Notes: generated by a model from the letters alone, not told the origin. A stretch of DNA of 64,000 nucleotides from Adhaeribacter soli (GCF_008727925.1 NZ_VTWT01000001.1:186001-250000); one strand, 5' to 3'; numbered from the stretch's first letter, positions 1-9,353 are shown. Translations and numbers: made by a program.

Positions 1-333
1 CAGGCTAACCAGTTCCCGCAATTTTAAAACTTGCCCCTGGTCAGGTAAAGCAGGATTCCCGTTTTCATCCATTGCCGTTAAGCCCAAACAAACAGCAATG
101 TGTTTGGTAGAGCCCTTCACTGCTTCGATCAAAGCGTTCAGGTTATCGATATTGAAAAACAACACTTTGGGTTCTAGCGCTGCATTTATTCCCAGGGTTG
201 GGCACATGTCTGAGACAGCGTTAATTCTGGCCTGGTACAAGGACATCATTAATTCAGCCGTACTTCTTTCTATCGGTTGCCCAAGACCTGCTGCAAAATT
301 GGTAACTGTATTGTTGGTAGTAGAATCTAACAT
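1..333 (-). CDS. hypothetical protein, partial (C-terminus outside window)
   Basis: An open minus-strand frame begins at an ATG (complement of CAT at 331-333) and runs off the left edge without a stop, giving the first 111 residues. It starts MLDSTTNNTVTNFAAGLG and later contains the segments ELMMSLYQARINAV and HIAVCLGLTAMDENGNP. There is no signal peptide or membrane segment in the visible part, so it is probably cytoplasmic. I do not recognise the family. The overlapping plus-strand ORF at 98-337 is its shadow. Function unknown. Confidence 0.6.
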   Translation of the reverse strand, partial: MLDSTTNNTVTNFAAGLGQPIERSTAELMMSLYQARINAVSDMCPTLGINAALEPKVLFFNIDNLNALIEAVKGSTKHIAVCLGLTAMDENGNPALPDQGQVLKLRELVSL

Positions 334-822
334 TTAAGTTTGTTGTGATTTGCATAAGTAGTTTTGTGAGCTCGGTGGTAAAAGTAAATACTTAGTTGAA
401 GAAGCCATAATCAGGTAAAATGCTGCTTAAAAACCTTGGTTGATGTTTTGGCTTATAAGTCAAAATGTTATGAATTGTTTTGTTTGTTTTAATGGGATTT
501 TTCCCATAGGTTGTGTGCGAAATCACCCAGAAATAATAAGGCCAGGCATGCGGTAAAAATGCTTTGCTTGCAATTTCCGTTTCTGAAAGCGGCCTTGAAG
601 CCGGAAGATGATTGCCGAAGGGATAGCTGATAGCTAACGTATAATTTTGGACCTGCTTATCTTAAAATGTATGGGTTTCAATTGACTTACAACCATTTAT
701 CAAAAAAAAATAAGGATTTTAAAACGTGCAAATCTGGGTTACTTGAGGAGAAGTAAGAAAGGTTTTCCGCAGGCTACAAATGCCACATTTAAAAAATGTC
801 TAAGAGTGTCATCCTGATCAAG
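334..822. other. intergenic region, no gene seen
   Basis: AT-rich space between the start of the partial unknown gene and the 3' end of the macroglobulin-like gene, both on the minus strand. I see no credible ORF, RNA gene or repeat here apart from the terminator hairpin immediately to its right. The promoter of the partial gene should lie within about 100 bp of position 333, but no clear TTTG/TAnnTTTG pair stands out. Confidence 0.4.
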
Positions 823-850
823 AAAAAGCAGCCTGTTAAAGCTGCTTTTT
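823..850 (-). terminator. intrinsic terminator of the macroglobulin-like gene
   Basis: Hairpin with arms AAAAAGCAGC and GCTGCTTTTT around an 8-nt loop, starting 20 bp past the stop codon at 870. The T run on either strand makes it potentially bidirectional. Confidence 0.75.
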
Positions 851-869
851 CCGCTCAGATCATACCGTT

Positions 870-3800
870 TTATTCCGCCTTAATACTGATTTTAGTGCCT
901 GCCACCCAATACTTGTGTTCGTTGGTGTAGTAGAGGTAGGCTGCGCTGGCAGGGCTTTCAAAAGTGCCGGGGAATTCTGCTTTCAGGTCCAGGTTTACTT
1001 CCACTTCTTCGGATGGGGCCATGTCGCGGAAGTAGCAAACCAGGCGGTTACCGGTAATTTCATAATAGTCGATCACTTTCCTTTCCTGAAGCTCTTTCAA
1101 CTGCCACGGCTGCACGGACATGCCCGCCGGAATTCCTATCAAAGCCAAAGTCATGGGTAAGCCTTCGGCCTTTTCATTTTTAAGTTTCACCTGGTACCGG
1201 ACTGTGCTGCCCACCACAGCTTCTGCAGCGCGCAGGTCCGTTTCCAGTCTAACTTTACAATCCGGGGAACTGGGCGGCAGGTTGGAATAATAATTCAGGG
1301 CCATGGAATAGGGAAGCGGGTTGCTGGTTTTCTGGTACTGAACTTTTACGCGGTAATTGCCTGGCTTTTCAAAATGTTTTTCAAGCTGGTTTATCTGGAT
1401 TTCGCCGGTTTGGTTTGCCAAGTAGCTTTTTTCGCCGGCCTTTTTGCTTTCCACATAAAGCTGCACGGTGCCGTCTTCGCTGGTGCGTTTGCTGAAGCGG
1501 GCGTAAGCGGTTAAGGCTTTCAGCGTTAAAAGGGTAGCCTGCGTGGATCCAAAACTGCCATAACCGTTGCGGGATTGTAAGAGAAATTTTACGCCTTTCT
1601 GAAGTTGCTGCATCGGTTTCTGGTCGGCTTTCAGGATTGCCAGCACGGCCAGCGCGGTAGTTTCCAGCTGTAAGGCTTGCCCGGTGGAATACGTAACGGA
1701 GTGTCTGGTGCCGGTCCAGCTGCCATTATCTGCCTGCAGTTTCAGGAGCTTCGTTAAACAGGTCTGGCCGCGATCCTTATCGCCGGAGGCAAAAAGGGCA
1801 TTGGTGGTTAAGGCAAGCTGGTAAGGATCGCTGGAGTTTTCGCTTGCAAGAAAAACCTGGTCCATTTCTTTTTTCAGCTCTTTGTTGCCCGCTTCCGCCA
1901 AGGAATAGACAATATAAGCATTGGTAATAGCAGCATCCGCCCGGCCGTAACCAAACCCTCTGGCCGAAAGATTGAAGCCCCCGTTGCCATCCCGGCGGTT
2001 CAGCATCCAGGCTTGGGTTCTTTCCAGCATATCCGGATCCACGTTGCAGCCTAACCTTTTCATGTCCGTGAATTGCAGCAGACCGTAAGCCGTTAAGCCT
2101 TCGTGGGCAGGTACGCCGCCAAACCACTCATAGCCTTTTTCTTTCGTTTCGAAGGTCGTAAGCCGTTTATAACCTTTATCCATCAGTTCTTCGGCCCTGG
2201 CCATGGCGTTCAGGTCGGGCTTATCTTGTTCTTTCAGGTAATCGAGCACCATCAGGTTAGGGTAGCTGGAAGATGCAGTTTGTTCAAAACAGCCGTAAGG
2301 TTCCCGCAAAATTCCCTCAATGCCTTTCAGCAGATCGGTAACCACCGACGGATACGCTGAAAAAGAGATCTGGGCGGTGCCCGGCGTCATGTTGGTCATG
2401 TCGAGCTGGTATTCCTTTTCTTTGTGGTCGCCGGCAATGGATTGACTCACGGGGTAGCCGCGTTGCTCTACTTTTACCGGCTGGCTGAAGCCGTCTCGGT
2501 GGCCCTGGGCTTCGAAAGCAGCTGCAAAACTGGAATTTCCCGAAGCGCCGGTAACCAGATAGTCAAGGTAAAAAGTAGCGGTACTATTGGCTTTTACCAC
2601 CAGGTTTTTGTTTTCCTGGCCCAGAAATTTCCATCCTTCGGGGTGCTTTATATTTAAGTTGCCGGTTACATCTTTTCCGGTATTGTTTTTAAGAATTAAG
2701 GGAACGCTTAAGCGGTCGTGCTGCAAGGTGACTTCCGGTAATTTGGCAGCTACGCTGAAGGGCAGCTGGGAGTAGAATTTGTGTTCTTTTCGGCCGGGGC
2801 TGCCATCCGTAGAAATTCCTTCCACCAGAATATTGTAAGAAGTAATATCATCGCCGGTGTAAAATTCCAGTACCGCCACGCCGCTCCGGCCTATTTTTAG
2901 GGCCGGCTGCCAGAAAAGCGTTCTCCGGAAATCGGTTCGTTCCGTTATCGGTTCACTTGATGTGTAAACCGGTGCGGCAAATTCCCGGATGCGGGTGTAG
3001 CTGTGCGGTTCGGCCGGCGTTTTGGCTTTATTGGTCCCTTCCTTTGTTTCCAGTTTATTATCCAGGTTCCGGCTGTTGCTCTTAATGACCCGGGGCTTTG
3101 CGCTACTGATGGAGCTCGCCGGAAGGTTGGGTGAAACCAGTTGTTTCACGCCGTTCACATAGTAAACCGTACCGGTATTGCGGGAGCCCCGGAGGCTGAG
3201 CCCTCTTCCGCCATCGGCTGAACTAATGCCGGAAGCGGTAGCAACACGTGTTCCTACATCTACGGTAGCCATTTTCCTGATCTGCTCGGAAGACAAGGTT
3301 TGACCCACTTTTTCCGGGCCAATAATCGGTTCGCGGTAAGCGGTTACCGATACTTCAGCCAATTGCGTAACGGATGCAAGAAGCTCCAGGCGAAGCGAAG
3401 TGGTTTTTTCTTCCTTTAACTCTACACCGGTAATTACGCGCGGTCTATACCCCACATAAGCCGTTTCCACGGTGTAAGTACCCGGGGGTATTCCGGCAAT
3501 AGCATAATCGCCGTCAATATCGGTTGTTCCATAAGCTTTTTGCACGCCTTTCTGTTTAAGAATTACCGTTGCAAAAGCAAGTGGCTCCCGGGTTGCTTTG
3601 TCGATTGCTTTGCCGGCAATTTTAGCGGTATAACGGGAAGGTGAATAAGTAACGTTAACGGCTTGGGTAGTTCGTTTGGTTTTGCCGGTATTTCCTGCTA
3701 CCGTATGAGTTTTAACAGGATAAAAGACCTTAACGTGCGGACTGTAGTAACCCTCCACCTCAATACCGGTTATCAAGCCAGGATCGTAGCCTTCCATCAG

Positions 3801-5702
3801 AACTTCAATATCGTACTTGCCCTGGCTTGTATTCCGGAACCTGAAGAAGCCATCGGCAGCGGGAGTAGTAGTTTGCAAGAGCTGGCCTTGCCTGATTAGT
3901 TTAACCTGGCTGTTCTGCGGAATGGGATAGCCGTTGAACAGGCTTACCTGGCCCGCAACCTCGTTGTAACCCGACTGGATTTTATACTCAATCTTATACC
4001 GATTTTTGGGGAGTAATTTTTCGCCGGAATACTGGTAATGCGGGAGTTGCACATGCTTAACGGCTTGCCAGGTAAACCGGCGCCAGCCACCAGTTTTCAG
4101 CAACAGGTCCAGAGCTACCGGCGCTTTGGGTTCTTCTTTGTCGAAATAGAATCTGGGCTCTTCTACCTTGCCTTTAATTTCCGTTTCTACCAGCATCCAC
4201 GACAGAATATTGCTGGACTTGTCGTTCATGTAGGTAAGCAGCTGGTCGTCTACTACCGACACCATGACGTCGGCCGGCATGGGCATGCCGGTTTCGTCGG
4301 TGGCCGAAACGGTAAGGCGTACTTTTTCCCGGGGCAGGTATTTCTCCTTATCGGTCTTTATCTTTAGTTGTAATTGCTTGTGGTTATTTACGAAGACCAG
4401 TCTTTCGGCGCGTTCAATGGTTTTCTGGTCGAAAAGCGTCAGCTGCAAAACCCCGATTGGCAGGTCAGCAGTGGAGAATTCTACGGGGTTGTCGCCGGGC
4501 TTTAAGTTCAGGACCTTCTCGTAGTACATCTGACCGCGTATTTGCCCGACCAAAGCGGCCCTGGCGGTAATAGCGGACCGGATATTCACTTTTAAAACTT
4601 CCCCTTCCGGCCGGGAGACCTGCAGCACATAGCCCGATTCCATGGGTTCCGGCAAGGGATAGGTAGAAGTGATTCCAGCCGGGCTGGTCAGGCGGGCTTT
4701 GTAGGTTTTGTCCGCTTCCGGTTTAAAACTGAATTCGCCCATGCCATCGTGGAAACTGCTGAAAGAAGCCACCACTTTGCCGTCCTGGTCGAGCACCTGA
4801 CCGCTTACGTCGGCGGGTTTGTTAAACTCGTTCAAGGCCCGGAAGGCTAACTGGCTTTGCAATCCGTTTACCAGTTCTCCGCCTTCCGGGAAGAAGTTCA
4901 GTTGTACTTTATTCAGGACAATGGGAATGGATTTGGAAACGGATTCGTAGATGCCTTCATGTTTGAAGATCAGGTTCAGGTGGCCATCGGTACTGGTAAG
5001 CGTTTGAGGCAATTTGAATTTAACCAGGGCATTCCCTTTTTTATCGATGGTTCCTTTGGCCTGTTCCACTTTTTCCCCTTTCAGGCTTACCACAAAATCG
5101 AAAGTAGTTCCGCTGAGGGGGCGGTTCTCGTTGGTTAAGGCCTTTACTTTTGCACTTACCAGACTGCCGGGACCGTAGGCTTTCTGTTCAAAATCCAGGG
5201 TCAGTTTCAATCGCGGCATAACTACCTCCTGCACCTGAAATTCCCGTTCAAAAGCCAGGTTGTTCTCGCTCAGGCCGGAGTTGTTTCCATAAACTTTGAG
5301 CTTGTAAAGGCCGCCGGGTTGGTCGGGTTTCAGATCGAAACTTCCCTTGTAAATGTTGTCGGTGGAGTTGTAGTTCGTGTATTGGGTGGCCTCCACGGTA
5401 CCCTGCGGGCCGATTAACTGAATTACCAATTGGCCGGGCTGGTGCGCCAGCGTATTGCCGTTCCGGTTGAACACACTGTACCAGACCACTTCGCCTGGTT
5501 CGTATAAGGGTTTGTCCGAAATCAGGTAAATTTTATTCGTATAGTTGGCCTCGGAATAATAGTTGAACTTTAAACGGAGATCGACCAGAAAACCGGCAAT
5601 TGTAGAGGGGTTTGGCTTCCATGACCACAGGAAAGCAGCTAGCAGGAGAATGCCGGACAATTTTACCAAAAATAATTCCGAGCGGGTAGTAGGCGATTGC
5701 AT
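870..5702 (-). CDS. alpha-2-macroglobulin family protein with carboxypeptidase-regulatory-like and TonB-plug-like insert
   Basis: A 1610-residue envelope protein with one N-terminal hydrophobic segment (about residues 12-28), so probably exported or inner-membrane anchored. An MG2-type domain starts near residue 60 (motif DKPLYEPGEVVWYSVF). Further macroglobulin-like domains follow, including VSVVDDQLL near 485. Two CarboxypepD_reg-like beta domains lie at roughly 585-645 and 695-770. A plug-like stretch (GISSADGGRGLSLRGSRNTG, YYVNGVKQL) sits around 780-860. The A2M core follows, with the thioester motif GCFEQ (Cys1138), the alpha/alpha toroid and a receptor-binding-like C-terminus. Bacterial macroglobulins are thought to trap proteases in the periplasm, often beside PBP1C; no pbpC gene is near. 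The plug insert without any barrel is unusual. Family call is firm, role inferred. Confidence 0.88.
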   Translation of the reverse strand: MQSPTTRSELFLVKLSGILLLAAFLWSWKPNPSTIAGFLVDLRLKFNYYSEANYTNKIYLISDKPLYEPGEVVWYSVFNRNGNTLAHQPGQLVIQLIGPQGTVEATQYTNYNSTDNIYKGSFDLKPDQPGGLYKLKVYGNNSGLSENNLAFEREFQVQEVVMPRLKLTLDFEQKAYGPGSLVSAKVKALTNENRPLSGTTFDFVVSLKGEKVEQAKGTIDKKGNALVKFKLPQTLTSTDGHLNLIFKHEGIYESVSKSIPIVLNKVQLNFFPEGGELVNGLQSQLAFRALNEFNKPADVSGQVLDQDGKVVASFSSFHDGMGEFSFKPEADKTYKARLTSPAGITSTYPLPEPMESGYVLQVSRPEGEVLKVNIRSAITARAALVGQIRGQMYYEKVLNLKPGDNPVEFSTADLPIGVLQLTLFDQKTIERAERLVFVNNHKQLQLKIKTDKEKYLPREKVRLTVSATDETGMPMPADVMVSVVDDQLLTYMNDKSSNILSWMLVETEIKGKVEEPRFYFDKEEPKAPVALDLLLKTGGWRRFTWQAVKHVQLPHYQYSGEKLLPKNRYKIEYKIQSGYNEVAGQVSLFNGYPIPQNSQVKLIRQGQLLQTTTPAADGFFRFRNTSQGKYDIEVLMEGYDPGLITGIEVEGYYSPHVKVFYPVKTHTVAGNTGKTKRTTQAVNVTYSPSRYTAKIAGKAIDKATREPLAFATVILKQKGVQKAYGTTDIDGDYAIAGIPPGTYTVETAYVGYRPRVITGVELKEEKTTSLRLELLASVTQLAEVSVTAYREPIIGPEKVGQTLSSEQIRKMATVDVGTRVATASGISSADGGRGLSLRGSRNTGTVYYVNGVKQLVSPNLPASSISSAKPRVIKSNSRNLDNKLETKEGTNKAKTPAEPHSYTRIREFAAPVYTSSEPITERTDFRRTLFWQPALKIGRSGVAVLEFYTGDDITSYNILVEGISTDGSPGRKEHKFYSQLPFSVAAKLPEVTLQHDRLSVPLILKNNTGKDVTGNLNIKHPEGWKFLGQENKNLVVKANSTATFYLDYLVTGASGNSSFAAAFEAQGHRDGFSQPVKVEQRGYPVSQSIAGDHKEKEYQLDMTNMTPGTAQISFSAYPSVVTDLLKGIEGILREPYGCFEQTASSSYPNLMVLDYLKEQDKPDLNAMARAEELMDKGYKRLTTFETKEKGYEWFGGVPAHEGLTAYGLLQFTDMKRLGCNVDPDMLERTQAWMLNRRDGNGGFNLSARGFGYGRADAAITNAYIVYSLAEAGNKELKKEMDQVFLASENSSDPYQLALTTNALFASGDKDRGQTCLTKLLKLQADNGSWTGTRHSVTYSTGQALQLETTALAVLAILKADQKPMQQLQKGVKFLLQSRNGYGSFGSTQATLLTLKALTAYARFSKRTSEDGTVQLYVESKKAGEKSYLANQTGEIQINQLEKHFEKPGNYRVKVQYQKTSNPLPYSMALNYYSNLPPSSPDCKVRLETDLRAAEAVVGSTVRYQVKLKNEKAEGLPMTLALIGIPAGMSVQPWQLKELQERKVIDYYEITGNRLVCYFRDMAPSEEVEVNLDLKAEFPGTFESPASAAYLYYTNEHKYWVAGTKISIKAE

Positions 5703-6087
5703 AAGCAGAATGGTTAGCGTGGAATATTTCGTTACATATCAGGTTGATTTGTTTTTAGGAACTAGAGAAAATTACCTGTTGCATTCAGGCTTCAACAAAG
5801 GCTTTGTTTTTTAATGACCACCGGAAAATGGATTATGTTGCACCGGTTTTCTGCATTTAAGTGCTTTACCTTTAAAGCATTAGTTGCGGAAGTCGGAATT
5901 TGTAGCGGAATTAGCGGATAAATAAGGCCGAAACCAGTGTTTGGGTGAGGTTTAGAAATGTTTGTGTAAGATATAGGAAGCTTTTGCTGTACTACTTTAT
6001 TAAGCGGCCTTTATGTCTGAACTATGATTTAATGAATTGTATGATTTTTCCCTCCCGAAAAGTCTATTTCGGGAGGGGAGCGGAATT

Positions 6088-6129
6088 AGAGAAGAGAAGA
6101 GAAGAGAAGAGAAGAGAAGAGAAGAGAAG
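6088..6129. repeat. GAAGA pentanucleotide microsatellite
   Basis: About eight uninterrupted copies of the 5-bp unit GAAGA, roughly 390 bp upstream of the macroglobulin-like start codon. A 5-bp unit can change copy number by slippage, but the tract is probably too far from the start to act as a promoter spacer. Confidence 0.9.
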
Positions 6130-6252
6130 TTTACAGGGTTGCCAAAAATGCTGCTGTAAGCGCAAGATTGTTTGAAATTTCACAGAACTGTATTTCGCGA
6201 TTTTTACTTTTTGAGCATTCCTCGCTTCTGTATTCGGATGCATTTTTCGAAA

Positions 6253-6300
6253 ATAAATCCTGTAAATCTTATTAATCCCTAAAATCGTGTTCAGACAAAC
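6253..6300 (+). repeat. dispersed AATCCT...GTGTTCAGAC repeat, copy 1
   Basis: Contains AAATCCTGTAAATC and AAAATCGTGTTCAGACAAAC. Related copies in either orientation lie at 22228-22273, 22469-22515, 43276-43320, 43351-43390 and 55101-55147. It lies in non-coding DNA; origin unknown. Confidence 0.7.
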
Positions 6301-6440
6301 CTGCTTGAGAAATAACTTTATTGTACAGCCGGTTTAGTTTAGAAGAAATGCATTCCTTAGACGACCTGCAGAGCCAGCTGGTTTTGTCGGTTCTAATTAA
6401 TTTTACCAGAAGCTTATAAATCTGTTTTACTACATTAAAA

Positions 6441-6497
6441 AAATTAACCTCCCGGTTCAGCTTGTTCCTTGAACATTGCGAACCGGGAGGTTAATTT
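6441..6497 (-). terminator. terminator of the sugar dehydrogenase gene
   Basis: Perfect 18-bp inverted repeat (left arm 6441-6458, right arm 6480-6497; left arm AAATTAACCTCCCGGTTC) with a 21-nt loop. On the minus strand the stem is followed by a T run. It lies about 105 bp past the stop at 6601. Confidence 0.75.
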
Positions 6498-6600
6498 CTG
6501 ACTACAGGTAAAATAAGTTGTGCTGCTTTTCTAAGCAAAAACAATAGCGTTTCAGAAAAACGTTGAGTTACATTTCAGGCTAACTTGTTTAATTCAAGAA

Positions 6601-7884
6601 TTATTTCTTAGGAACAATTTTCCAGAGCTCCCCATCCGAATGATCGGTTACTACATACAAAGCGCCATCGGGGCCCTGGCGTACATCGCGGATGCGTTTG
6701 CTCCGGTCTGCCAGCAAATGTTCTTCGCCAACCACGCGGTTATTTTCCAGTTTCAGACGCACAAGTAGTTGGTCTTTCAGACTGCCGACGAACAGGTTGC
6801 CGCGCCATTCCGGAAAGAGGCTACCGGAGTAGAATTGAGCGCCGGAAGGGGCAATTACCGGATCCCAATAGTACACGGGGCGCTCAAAACCGGGCTTATC
6901 GGTAACGGAATTTGGTACCGGGCTGCCGGAATACTCTTCGCCGAAGGTTATCAGTGGCCAGCCGTAGTTCTTGCCTTTTTCGATCAGGTTCAGTTCGTCG
7001 CCGCCTTGCGGGCCCATTTCCACTATCCAGAATTGGCCCTTCTCATCGAAAGCTGCTGCCTGCACATTGCGGTGGCCCAGGGTCCAGATCTCCGGCATGG
7101 CGTTCTTCTGGCCGATAAAGGGGTTGTCGGGAGCCGGAGCACCATCGGGCGTGATGCGGAGGATCTTACCCATGTGGCTGTTCAGGTGCTGGGCTTGCGG
7201 CCGGATTTCTTTATCCGAGCGTTCGCCAAGGGTCACGTATACCATACCATCCGGTCCAAAGGCCAGGCGCGAGCCGAAGTGCATTTTACCATCGTAAGTA
7301 GGCATGGCCCGAAAAATCGTTTTAACCTGTTCCAGTTTGGTGTTGTCGGCAGAAAGTTTGCCGCGGGCCACACTGGTCGCGTTGCCGCCTTTCCGCGGTT
7401 CGGAAAAACTCCAGTAGATCATCCGGCTGGTTTTAAAATCCGGGCTGAGTTCTACATCGAGCAAACCACCCTGACCGCCATAGTCTACCGGCGGCAAACC
7501 GGTTAGGGGTTGGCCCATATTGCCGGAGGCCGAAATGATCCGCATCCGGCCCGGTTTTTCGGTAATGAGCAGATCGCCGTTGGGCAAAGGTTCTACCGCC
7601 CAGGGCTTTTCCAGGCCTTTTGCCAGTACTTCTACGCTAATAGGAGTTTCCGATTTCATGGCACAGGCCCGGGTTTGGCCTTCAAAGGCTGGCTTCTGGT
7701 CAGGGGAATTAGCCTTTCTGGTTTCCAGCGGAGTGCAACCTTTTTGTCCGGTTTGGTTCGTGGCAGTTGCGTTAGAAGCCTTTGCATGGCCATTTTCGTT
7801 TTGGCTAGCCGTTTTCTGGTTGCAGGAGATGCCGGCTGCACCAAATGCAATTGCCAGGGTAAATACAGCGGAAGAAAGTTTCAT
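6601..7884 (-). CDS. PQQ-dependent sugar dehydrogenase family lipoprotein
   Basis: A 427-residue protein with a lipoprotein signal peptide; the lipobox AGISC puts the lipidated Cys near residue 21, followed by a low-complexity linker rich in Asn, Thr and Ala. The mature part is a six-bladed beta-propeller of the soluble aldose dehydrogenase / GdhB type: GLEKPWAVEPLPNGDLLITE opens blade 1, then LTGLPPVDYGGQGGLLDVEL, FGSRLAFGPDGMVYVTLGER and LGHRNVQAAAFDEKGQFWI. These enzymes oxidise sugars in the periplasm with PQQ as cofactor; related proteins in this family have other or unknown substrates. No PQQ biosynthesis genes are seen in the window. Family confident, substrate unknown. Confidence 0.88.
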   Translation of the reverse strand: MKLSSAVFTLAIAFGAAGISCNQKTASQNENGHAKASNATATNQTGQKGCTPLETRKANSPDQKPAFEGQTRACAMKSETPISVEVLAKGLEKPWAVEPLPNGDLLITEKPGRMRIISASGNMGQPLTGLPPVDYGGQGGLLDVELSPDFKTSRMIYWSFSEPRKGGNATSVARGKLSADNTKLEQVKTIFRAMPTYDGKMHFGSRLAFGPDGMVYVTLGERSDKEIRPQAQHLNSHMGKILRITPDGAPAPDNPFIGQKNAMPEIWTLGHRNVQAAAFDEKGQFWIVEMGPQGGDELNLIEKGKNYGWPLITFGEEYSGSPVPNSVTDKPGFERPVYYWDPVIAPSGAQFYSGSLFPEWRGNLFVGSLKDQLLVRLKLENNRVVGEEHLLADRSKRIRDVRQGPDGALYVVTDHSDGELWKIVPKK

Positions 7885-8115
7885 GCTTTTTTCGATTAAA
7901 AAAATACCGTTTTTCAGAGAACTTTGGTAAAGTTATTTAGTCCGGTATATTCCGCATGCTGAAGTTTTAAGCCTCAGGCTTTTCCTTTTCCTACTTACCG
8001 GAATCGGTTTTACTCTTTTCCCGGATTAAAGTTTATGACTTGGTTTTTAGTTTGCAACAGGAAGTTGTCAGTTTAAACTGGTGTTCAGCCGGCGTTTATT
8101 TTTAAGGTGCATACT

Positions 8116-8434
8116 GCAAGTTTAGGCGAAGCCGTAACTTGTAGGTAAACATCTGGTCAGTTTATAACTGACCTTGCCTGCAAGGCAATCAAAGCTGCTG
8201 CCATGGAATTCCGGAGTAAATGATCAGTAGCTTGCTCCTTTAAACCTGGTTATCAGAAGGCATTAATGCGGTAGAGCCTAAACTTGCGACAGCTATTTTA
8301 GTAAGTTTGTAAAGCCGGTTTTGTTGACATCTACACTGGAATTTCATTGCAGCAGTTTTGGTTGCCTTGCAGGCAAGTTCAGTTGCAAACTGAACAATAA
8401 ATTACACACAAGTTACGCTCCGCTAAACTTGCGC
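8116..8434. repeat. REPIN/MITE-like element with nested hairpins
   Basis: Symmetrical element filling the gap between the sugar dehydrogenase start and the methyltransferase stop. The outer arms are inverted relatives (8116-8150, containing GCAAGTTTAGGCGAAGCC; 8406-8434, containing GTTACGCTCCGCTAAACTTG). Inside them, in mirror order, lie GGTCAGTTTATAACTGACC (8155-8173), TTGCCTGCAAGGCAA (8174-8188), TTGCCTTGCAGGCAA (8362-8376) and GTTCAGTTGCAAACTGAAC (8377-8395). A degraded half copy lies at 19801-19896. No ORF inside is credible. Confidence 0.75.
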
Positions 8435-8492
8435 GATGAACACTAAAACCGGCGCTTGCGTAAATTCGCTTACTAAGTTTTTCCTCTTAAAT

Positions 8493-9128
8493 CTATTTCC
8501 GGATCGCACCAATTATTACATAAGAGCCTTCGCCATAACCAGGTTTGGCAAGCTGGGTATCGTTTATCTGATCGAGCGGGTTAAAGAGGGTTTGTACTGG
8601 TTTAACCTGGGTAAAGCCGGTTTCCAAGAGCCAGTTTATTACCGTTTTCGGGGCATAGAAATTCGCGTGTTTGTAGAAGGGGCTCGTTTCCCTTTTTTCT
8701 TCGTATTCAGTTCCCAGAGGGCTGTCGCGGTCTACAAAACCCACGATCAGGATGCCGCCGGGCTTCAGTACGCGTTGGGCTTCCCGGAAGGCTGCCTGTA
8801 CGTCGTTGAAATAACTGATGCAGAAATTCATCAGCACAAAATCGAAGGTAATGTCTTTGTAAGGCAGGGCTTCGGCGGTGGTATCCATTACTTCAAAGCC
8901 TTTTTTAATGGCAACGTCCCGCATGGCGGCAACCGATTCGGTACCTTCTTTTATTCCGAGCGCTTCGGCATAATGGCCGGTGCGGATCTCTACCTGCAAA
9001 CCGCGGCTGTTGCCCGGTGGCAGAAAATCGCGGATGGCTTCCACTTCCGACTGGAAAACGTTGGGGTAGCGCTCGAACCAAGCTTCGTATTCTGCCAGTT
9101 TCGTTTCAAATGGGGCTGTTCTGATCAT
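8493..9128 (-). CDS. class I SAM-dependent methyltransferase
   Basis: A 211-residue cytoplasmic protein with a Methyltransf_11-type Rossmann fold. The SAM-binding loop (motif I) is degenerate: residues around 45-55 read RGLQVEIRTGHYAEALGI rather than the usual G-x-G-x-G. Post-motif regions are clear: AEALPYKDITFDFVLMNFCI for motifs II/III, then EAQRVLKPGGILIVGFVDRD for motif IV/V. The protein resembles the UbiE/COQ5-like small-molecule methyltransferases, but the substrate cannot be inferred. It is a stand-alone gene between two repeat-rich gaps, so context does not help. Confidence 0.82.
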   Translation of the reverse strand: MIRTAPFETKLAEYEAWFERYPNVFQSEVEAIRDFLPPGNSRGLQVEIRTGHYAEALGIKEGTESVAAMRDVAIKKGFEVMDTTAEALPYKDITFDFVLMNFCISYFNDVQAAFREAQRVLKPGGILIVGFVDRDSPLGTEYEEKRETSPFYKHANFYAPKTVINWLLETGFTQVKPVQTLFNPLDQINDTQLAKPGYGEGSYVIIGAIRK

Positions 9129-9270
9129 AAGATTTCTGGTTTATTAAAGTAAATTATCTGTTGCATAAACCCGTTAACTAATGCTATGTTTTTCCGGAAA
9201 AAAGTGCCCTGGCAATTATCCAGTCTGGTGGAAGGCAGCAGGCTTAAGTCGGGTTAGCTTTGCTGAGGCT

Positions 9271-9353
9271 AGTACATAGTCAAGTTGATTTTTAGAAAGG
9301 GGGTTACAAATTCCACGGCTCGGTTAAGACGGGATTACAAATCCCGTCAAGCA
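9271..9353 (+). repeat. paired-hairpin repeat with GGGATTACAAATCCC core, copy 1
   Basis: About 83 bp nearly identical to 46737-46821. It carries two palindromes, a damaged first one and an intact second one with the core CGGGATTACAAATCCCG, joined by CACGGCTCGGTTAAGA. It has the arrangement of a REP doublet and lies upstream of the methyltransferase and downstream of the hybrid kinase operon. Confidence 0.8.

Larger units (their letters stand above)
5703..6440. other. repeat-bearing intergenic region upstream of the macroglobulin-like gene
   Basis: No credible gene. It contains a perfect 11-bp hairpin (6050-6077, arms CCCTCCCGAAA and TTTCGGGAGGG), a GAAGA microsatellite (6088-6129) and one copy of a dispersed AATCCT...GTGTTCAGAC repeat (6253-6300). 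The promoter of the 1610-aa gene must lie in the left part, below about 5850. Confidence 0.5.

Noticed and set aside
98-337. Plus-strand 79-codon ORF
   Set aside because: It is the antisense shadow of the partial minus-strand gene, which shows better codon use and runs off the window edge in frame.
6050-6077. 11-bp hairpin as a terminator
   Set aside because: On the minus strand, where the neighbouring genes lie, the stem is followed by A residues rather than T residues; it is better listed as a structural repeat.
5945-6175. 76-codon plus-strand ORF
   Set aside because: Its second half is a translation of the GAAGA microsatellite (repeated Arg-Glu-Glu-Lys) and the rest has no motif.
6769-7506. 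245-codon ORF opposite the sugar dehydrogenase
   Set aside because: Long, but fully antisense to a gene with clear family motifs; it lacks any motif itself.
8436-9152. 238-codon ORF opposite the methyltransferase
   Set aside because: Antisense shadow that starts inside a repeat element; no recognisable domain.
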